From NIOZ-UU13 sp035528395 (lineage in GTDB: Bacteria; Planctomycetota; Phycisphaerae; Sedimentisphaerales; Anaerobacaceae): a stretch of 64,000 nt of DNA. Position 1 is the stretch's first letter. The number at the start of each line of letters is the position of its first letter. The notes below the pieces were generated by a model, which searched no databases, was not told where the DNA came from, and saw only the letters and a program-made list of their open reading frames with translations. The stretch spans positions 1-64,000 of the forward strand of contig DATKYR010000119.1 of NCBI GenBank assembly GCA_035528395.1, given 5' to 3'. The translations under genes and the position numbers were made by a program. This document shows, in pieces, positions 61,535-64,000 of the stretch.

Positions 61535-61879
61535 AATAACCTTCGTTATCAAAACAATTAGTATTGAAGGATGTGGAAATTGTTAACTTTATTTATTTCA
61601 GGAACTTACGGCCTGAGATATCTGTTAACGGACGTTTATCATGCTCGACAATGCACAAGGCCGGTTTTCTGTTACGTTGACCCTGCTTTTGTACCGCTTA
61701 GAACTAATATCCAAATCCAGAATTTTACCTATTCTAACATATATAAGGTGCTTAAGTCAATACCATTTTAGTTCTAATAAATGTCCTAACGATTATGGGA
61801 CTTTGTTTGAGAGCCTAATTTACTTCTGCCCCACTGATGGGCTAAGCAGCAACCCCGATTTTATCGGGGGGCAAAACGC
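61535..61879. other. Gap between the VTC operon and the Ldi-like gene
   Basis: 345 bases of mostly AT-rich DNA. A CCCCGAT/ATCGGGG hairpin (61853-61869) lies just past the stop of the Ldi-like gene and may terminate it, though the T tract is weak. No gene, RNA or repeat was otherwise recognised. Confidence 0.4.
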
Positions 61880-63400
61880 TCAACCACACATTTTGGAATT
61901 GTGGGACCGTTTCTTCATTCGAAAAGGTATCAACTGAGCTGTCAATAAAATTATCAATCCAACACATACGCTTAGTGTGGTCCAGGTAATCACAGCCGAA
62001 ATCATCAACACCAACCATACTGACACTTGCATACCCGGTACGGGCACACACAGTTTGGCACTGAGTTTATGCCAACGCCATGTTCTATAGATAGTGGCAA
62101 GCACTTCATAAACTCCCAGGCATATAAAGAGAGTAATGACAACATACACGGACAAAGGTAGCTTGCCTTGTTCGGCCACCACTCCCATATCGACCGACCC
62201 GCGTGTGAGCACAAATAGCACAGCGGCTTCGCCAAGATATGGTGCATCAGATAGATTTGACAACATACGAGGCGCCAGCAGTGTCCCATTCGGCAATGGC
62301 CACGAGCCGACTATAGCTTGCCCAGTAAGCGTATATGCATGGTCAAACCGTCCCATAGCCCTTGCAGCCCCGATACCGAAGGCACTTGCTGCAATACCAT
62401 AGCCACCTACGACGGGCCCGGCATCCACGTCATCTAATGCAAACCATCCCACATCGACATCCTTTGGATACTCCCTAAACCCGGCCAACCATCGCCCCTG
62501 TTGCCAAAACTGTTCCTCATATTTGGCATACCATTCGCGGGCGGTTTCCGGCCACAACTCAGGTGCCCAGATAAGCATGAATGACAATCCTACGCCGCGA
62601 GCGCTGTCTTTGGCATGTCCTGTCTTTGAATCGACAAAATAGGCGGGCAGGTCCGTATCTTTGTCAAGACGTGTCTCCTGAAACCCGCGAATCGCGCGGG
62701 CGGCAAAATCAGCATGGTCGGTGCCCAAAACCACATCCGCCCGCCGAATTGCGGCGATCGCGGGCAGTACGTCAACAGGGTAGCATTGGCCGGGATAATC
62801 GTCCAATAGTCCATACGGAGATTGGTCGAGCTCGCTCGACAGCGATTCCACCTGGCTACGCAGGAGCTCTTCATATCTTGTGTCACCACAAAGCTTCTGA
62901 TAACTGGTCAATCCGCTGATTAGCAACATCCTGTAGAACAGATTCTCCTTCTCAAGGTAGGCATCCCCCCAGTGATCTTTGACCCAGCTTGCATGATTGG
63001 GGTCAGCGACCAGAGCTGCGGCCGCCTCTATCACGCCTCGTGCATAGTCCCTCGGCGCAGACGACGCGAGCGTCGGATTCTCGTTGAATGCTCCCTGCAG
63101 TGCCTCAGTCGCCCACAGATAGAACACTGAACCAAACATCGGCCATTCAGTTCCGGATATGTTCTCAGTAGTCAGCTTCGTTGCAGACTTTGATTCCACA
63201 CGTTGTCGGGCCCATTTCTCGTACCTGGAGGAGAGTGCTTTATGCCAGCGAAACACACAATGTGGCATTTTGTCGCTGTACAGGCCCGGATCTCGCAGGT
63301 CGTGAATCAGCATCCCGGCCAGGATAAGCAAAGCGTACGCCGACAGGAAAATCATGATAGCGGCATTGATATTGACACACAATGTCAATCGCTTCTTCAT
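61880..63400 (-). CDS. Membrane protein with linalool dehydratase/isomerase-like domain
   Basis: A 506-residue protein. One N-terminal helix (IMIFLSAYALLILAGMLIH), a large soluble domain (residues about 60-400) and two or three C-terminal helices (PLSVYVVITLFICLGVYEVL, VWLVLMISAVITWTTLSVCVG). The soluble part resembles the (alpha/alpha)6 barrel of linalool dehydratase-isomerase-like proteins (MFGSVFYLWATEAL, WGDAYLEKENLFYRMLLISG, YPVDVLPAIAAIRRAD, VGGYGIAASAFGIGAARAMG). The GGGGAGG ribosome site is strong. Family members outside the founding enzyme have unknown substrates; the match is by pattern. Confidence 0.6.
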   Translation of the reverse strand: MKKRLTLCVNINAAIMIFLSAYALLILAGMLIHDLRDPGLYSDKMPHCVFRWHKALSSRYEKWARQRVESKSATKLTTENISGTEWPMFGSVFYLWATEALQGAFNENPTLASSAPRDYARGVIEAAAALVADPNHASWVKDHWGDAYLEKENLFYRMLLISGLTSYQKLCGDTRYEELLRSQVESLSSELDQSPYGLLDDYPGQCYPVDVLPAIAAIRRADVVLGTDHADFAARAIRGFQETRLDKDTDLPAYFVDSKTGHAKDSARGVGLSFMLIWAPELWPETAREWYAKYEEQFWQQGRWLAGFREYPKDVDVGWFALDDVDAGPVVGGYGIAASAFGIGAARAMGRFDHAYTLTGQAIVGSWPLPNGTLLAPRMLSNLSDAPYLGEAAVLFVLTRGSVDMGVVAEQGKLPLSVYVVITLFICLGVYEVLATIYRTWRWHKLSAKLCVPVPGMQVSVWLVLMISAVITWTTLSVCVGLIILLTAQLIPFRMKKRSHNSKMCG

Positions 63401-63653
63401 GTTTTACCTCCCCGTGTCCAAACACTATATGCTTGAAGGTAACATATCGTGATGTCGATGTCAATCGAATCCGGTGTTTTACCTTGGATGTCCAGAGAAC
63501 ATACAAAAGTTTTCCACAAAGCATATTGACTATTGACTGTTAGATTCATAAACTACAGATTTTAAATTGCGAAATACGAGACCTGTCCTGAGCGCGGTCG
63601 CTCGTGCTTCGTAGCGAAGCGCTACTTCTCAGAGTAGCAAAGGATACTAAATC

Positions 63654-64000
63654 ATGGCAGAGAAGATTGTGAAAATTGGACTTGTTGGTTTCGGCACGGT
63701 AGGCACCGGCGTCGCAAAGCTGATAATCGAAGATGCGGATTCGATAGCAGTCAAAACCGGTCTTCGGCTGGAGCTTGCCTGCGTTGTTGATATCGACACA
63801 AAATCCGCCCGTCCGGTTAAACTGCCCGATGGTATCCTCACCGATGACCTGAATAGGTTGCTGGATGATAAGACTATTCAAATCGGCGTTGAGACGATTG
63901 GAGGAACCGATATAGCGAAACAGGTCCACCTGAAATTACTTGAGGCGGGTAAAGACGTGGTTACCGCCAACAAGGCCTTACTGGCTGTGCACGGCAATGA
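63654..64000 (+). CDS. hom: Homoserine dehydrogenase, 5' part (cut by window end)
   Basis: The first 115 codons of an NAD(P)-dependent homoserine dehydrogenase, which reduces aspartate semialdehyde to homoserine for threonine and methionine synthesis. The dinucleotide-binding motif is GLVGFGTVGTGVAKLI, and later family positions are ACVVDID and the nearly invariant VTANKALLA. AAAGGAT lies ten bases before the ATG. The 3' end lies outside the window. Confidence 0.92.
   Translation, partial: MAEKIVKIGLVGFGTVGTGVAKLIIEDADSIAVKTGLRLELACVVDIDTKSARPVKLPDGILTDDLNRLLDDKTIQIGVETIGGTDIAKQVHLKLLEAGKDVVTANKALLAVHGN

Noticed and set aside
63546..63929. 127-residue minus-strand frame at the window end
   Set aside because: It is antisense to the homoserine dehydrogenase start, whose motifs are clear.

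Overview
This 64 kb window looks like a piece of a Planctomycetota chromosome, most likely class Phycisphaerae (an inference, with no marker-gene tree behind it). The reasons are the architecture of the large secreted proteins (lamin-tail, LamG and fibronectin-like modules behind short signal peptides), a TIGR04137-type small basic protein known from the PVC bacteria, a FloA/NfeD cluster, a sialidase fused to a sulfatase-modifying-factor domain, and many short palindromic repeats between genes. No rRNA, tRNA, CRISPR array, transposase, prophage or plasmid gene was seen. The content is chromosomal housekeeping plus an accessory set of secreted and envelope proteins.

Layout. 1-5.3 kb: the 3' end of a lamin-tail-domain protein, a DUF6786-like lipoprotein and a secreted multidomain protein. 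5.6-12.7 kb: a TAXI-type TRAP transporter (binding lipoprotein plus fused permease) facing a convergent pair for acyl-CoA metabolism (ADP-forming acyl-CoA synthetase, then CoA hydrolase/transferase with a GNAT domain). 12.9-18 kb: a PBP4-type D,D-carboxypeptidase, a secreted glycoside-hydrolase-like protein and a GT-C-like membrane protein. 18-21.2 kb: a kinase followed by two CNNM/CorC-type membrane proteins, all overlapping. 21.3-27.9 kb: a small protein, the SUMF1/sialidase fusion, a DJ-1/PfpI protein, a response regulator and a TPR protein. 28-36.4 kb: a possible broken small gene, then an uncharacterised membrane protein, floA, two NfeD proteins and a tandem pair of Na/Pi cotransporter-like proteins. 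36.5-43 kb: an aminotransferase, an amidohydrolase, a serine hydrolase fused to a DUF4185-like propeller, the small basic protein and a membrane protein.

43.9-46.7 kb: a second secreted multidomain protein, paralogous to the one at 3.1 kb. 47-56.2 kb, all on the minus strand: XerC-like recombinase, a small protein, a radical SAM protein and kdsA, then a tight run leuS - subtilase - CYTH protein - diacylglycerol-kinase-like protein. 57-61.5 kb: TolC-like lipoprotein, HlyD-like adaptor, DUF4956 membrane protein and VTC-type polyphosphate polymerase in one operon. 61.9-63.4 kb: a membrane-anchored linalool-dehydratase/isomerase-like protein. From 63.65 kb: the start of homoserine dehydrogenase, cut by the window end.

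The most interesting points are: (1) the VTC/DUF4956/HlyD/TolC operon, which places a predicted polyphosphate polymerase next to a trans-envelope export pair; (2) two secreted paralogs 40 kb apart that share promoter spacing, signal peptide, C-terminal module and 3' hairpin; (3) a set of non-coding palindromic elements, including a nested composite found twice with the same CTTTCG duplication; (4) a recombinase gene carrying an in-frame tandem duplication; (5) an arrangement in which a GNAT domain sits on a CoA hydrolase instead of on its ADP-forming synthetase neighbour. Several long predicted frames start with TTG or GTG inside repeats or upstream of better starts. I trimmed those where a ribosome binding site or signal peptide indicated the true start.
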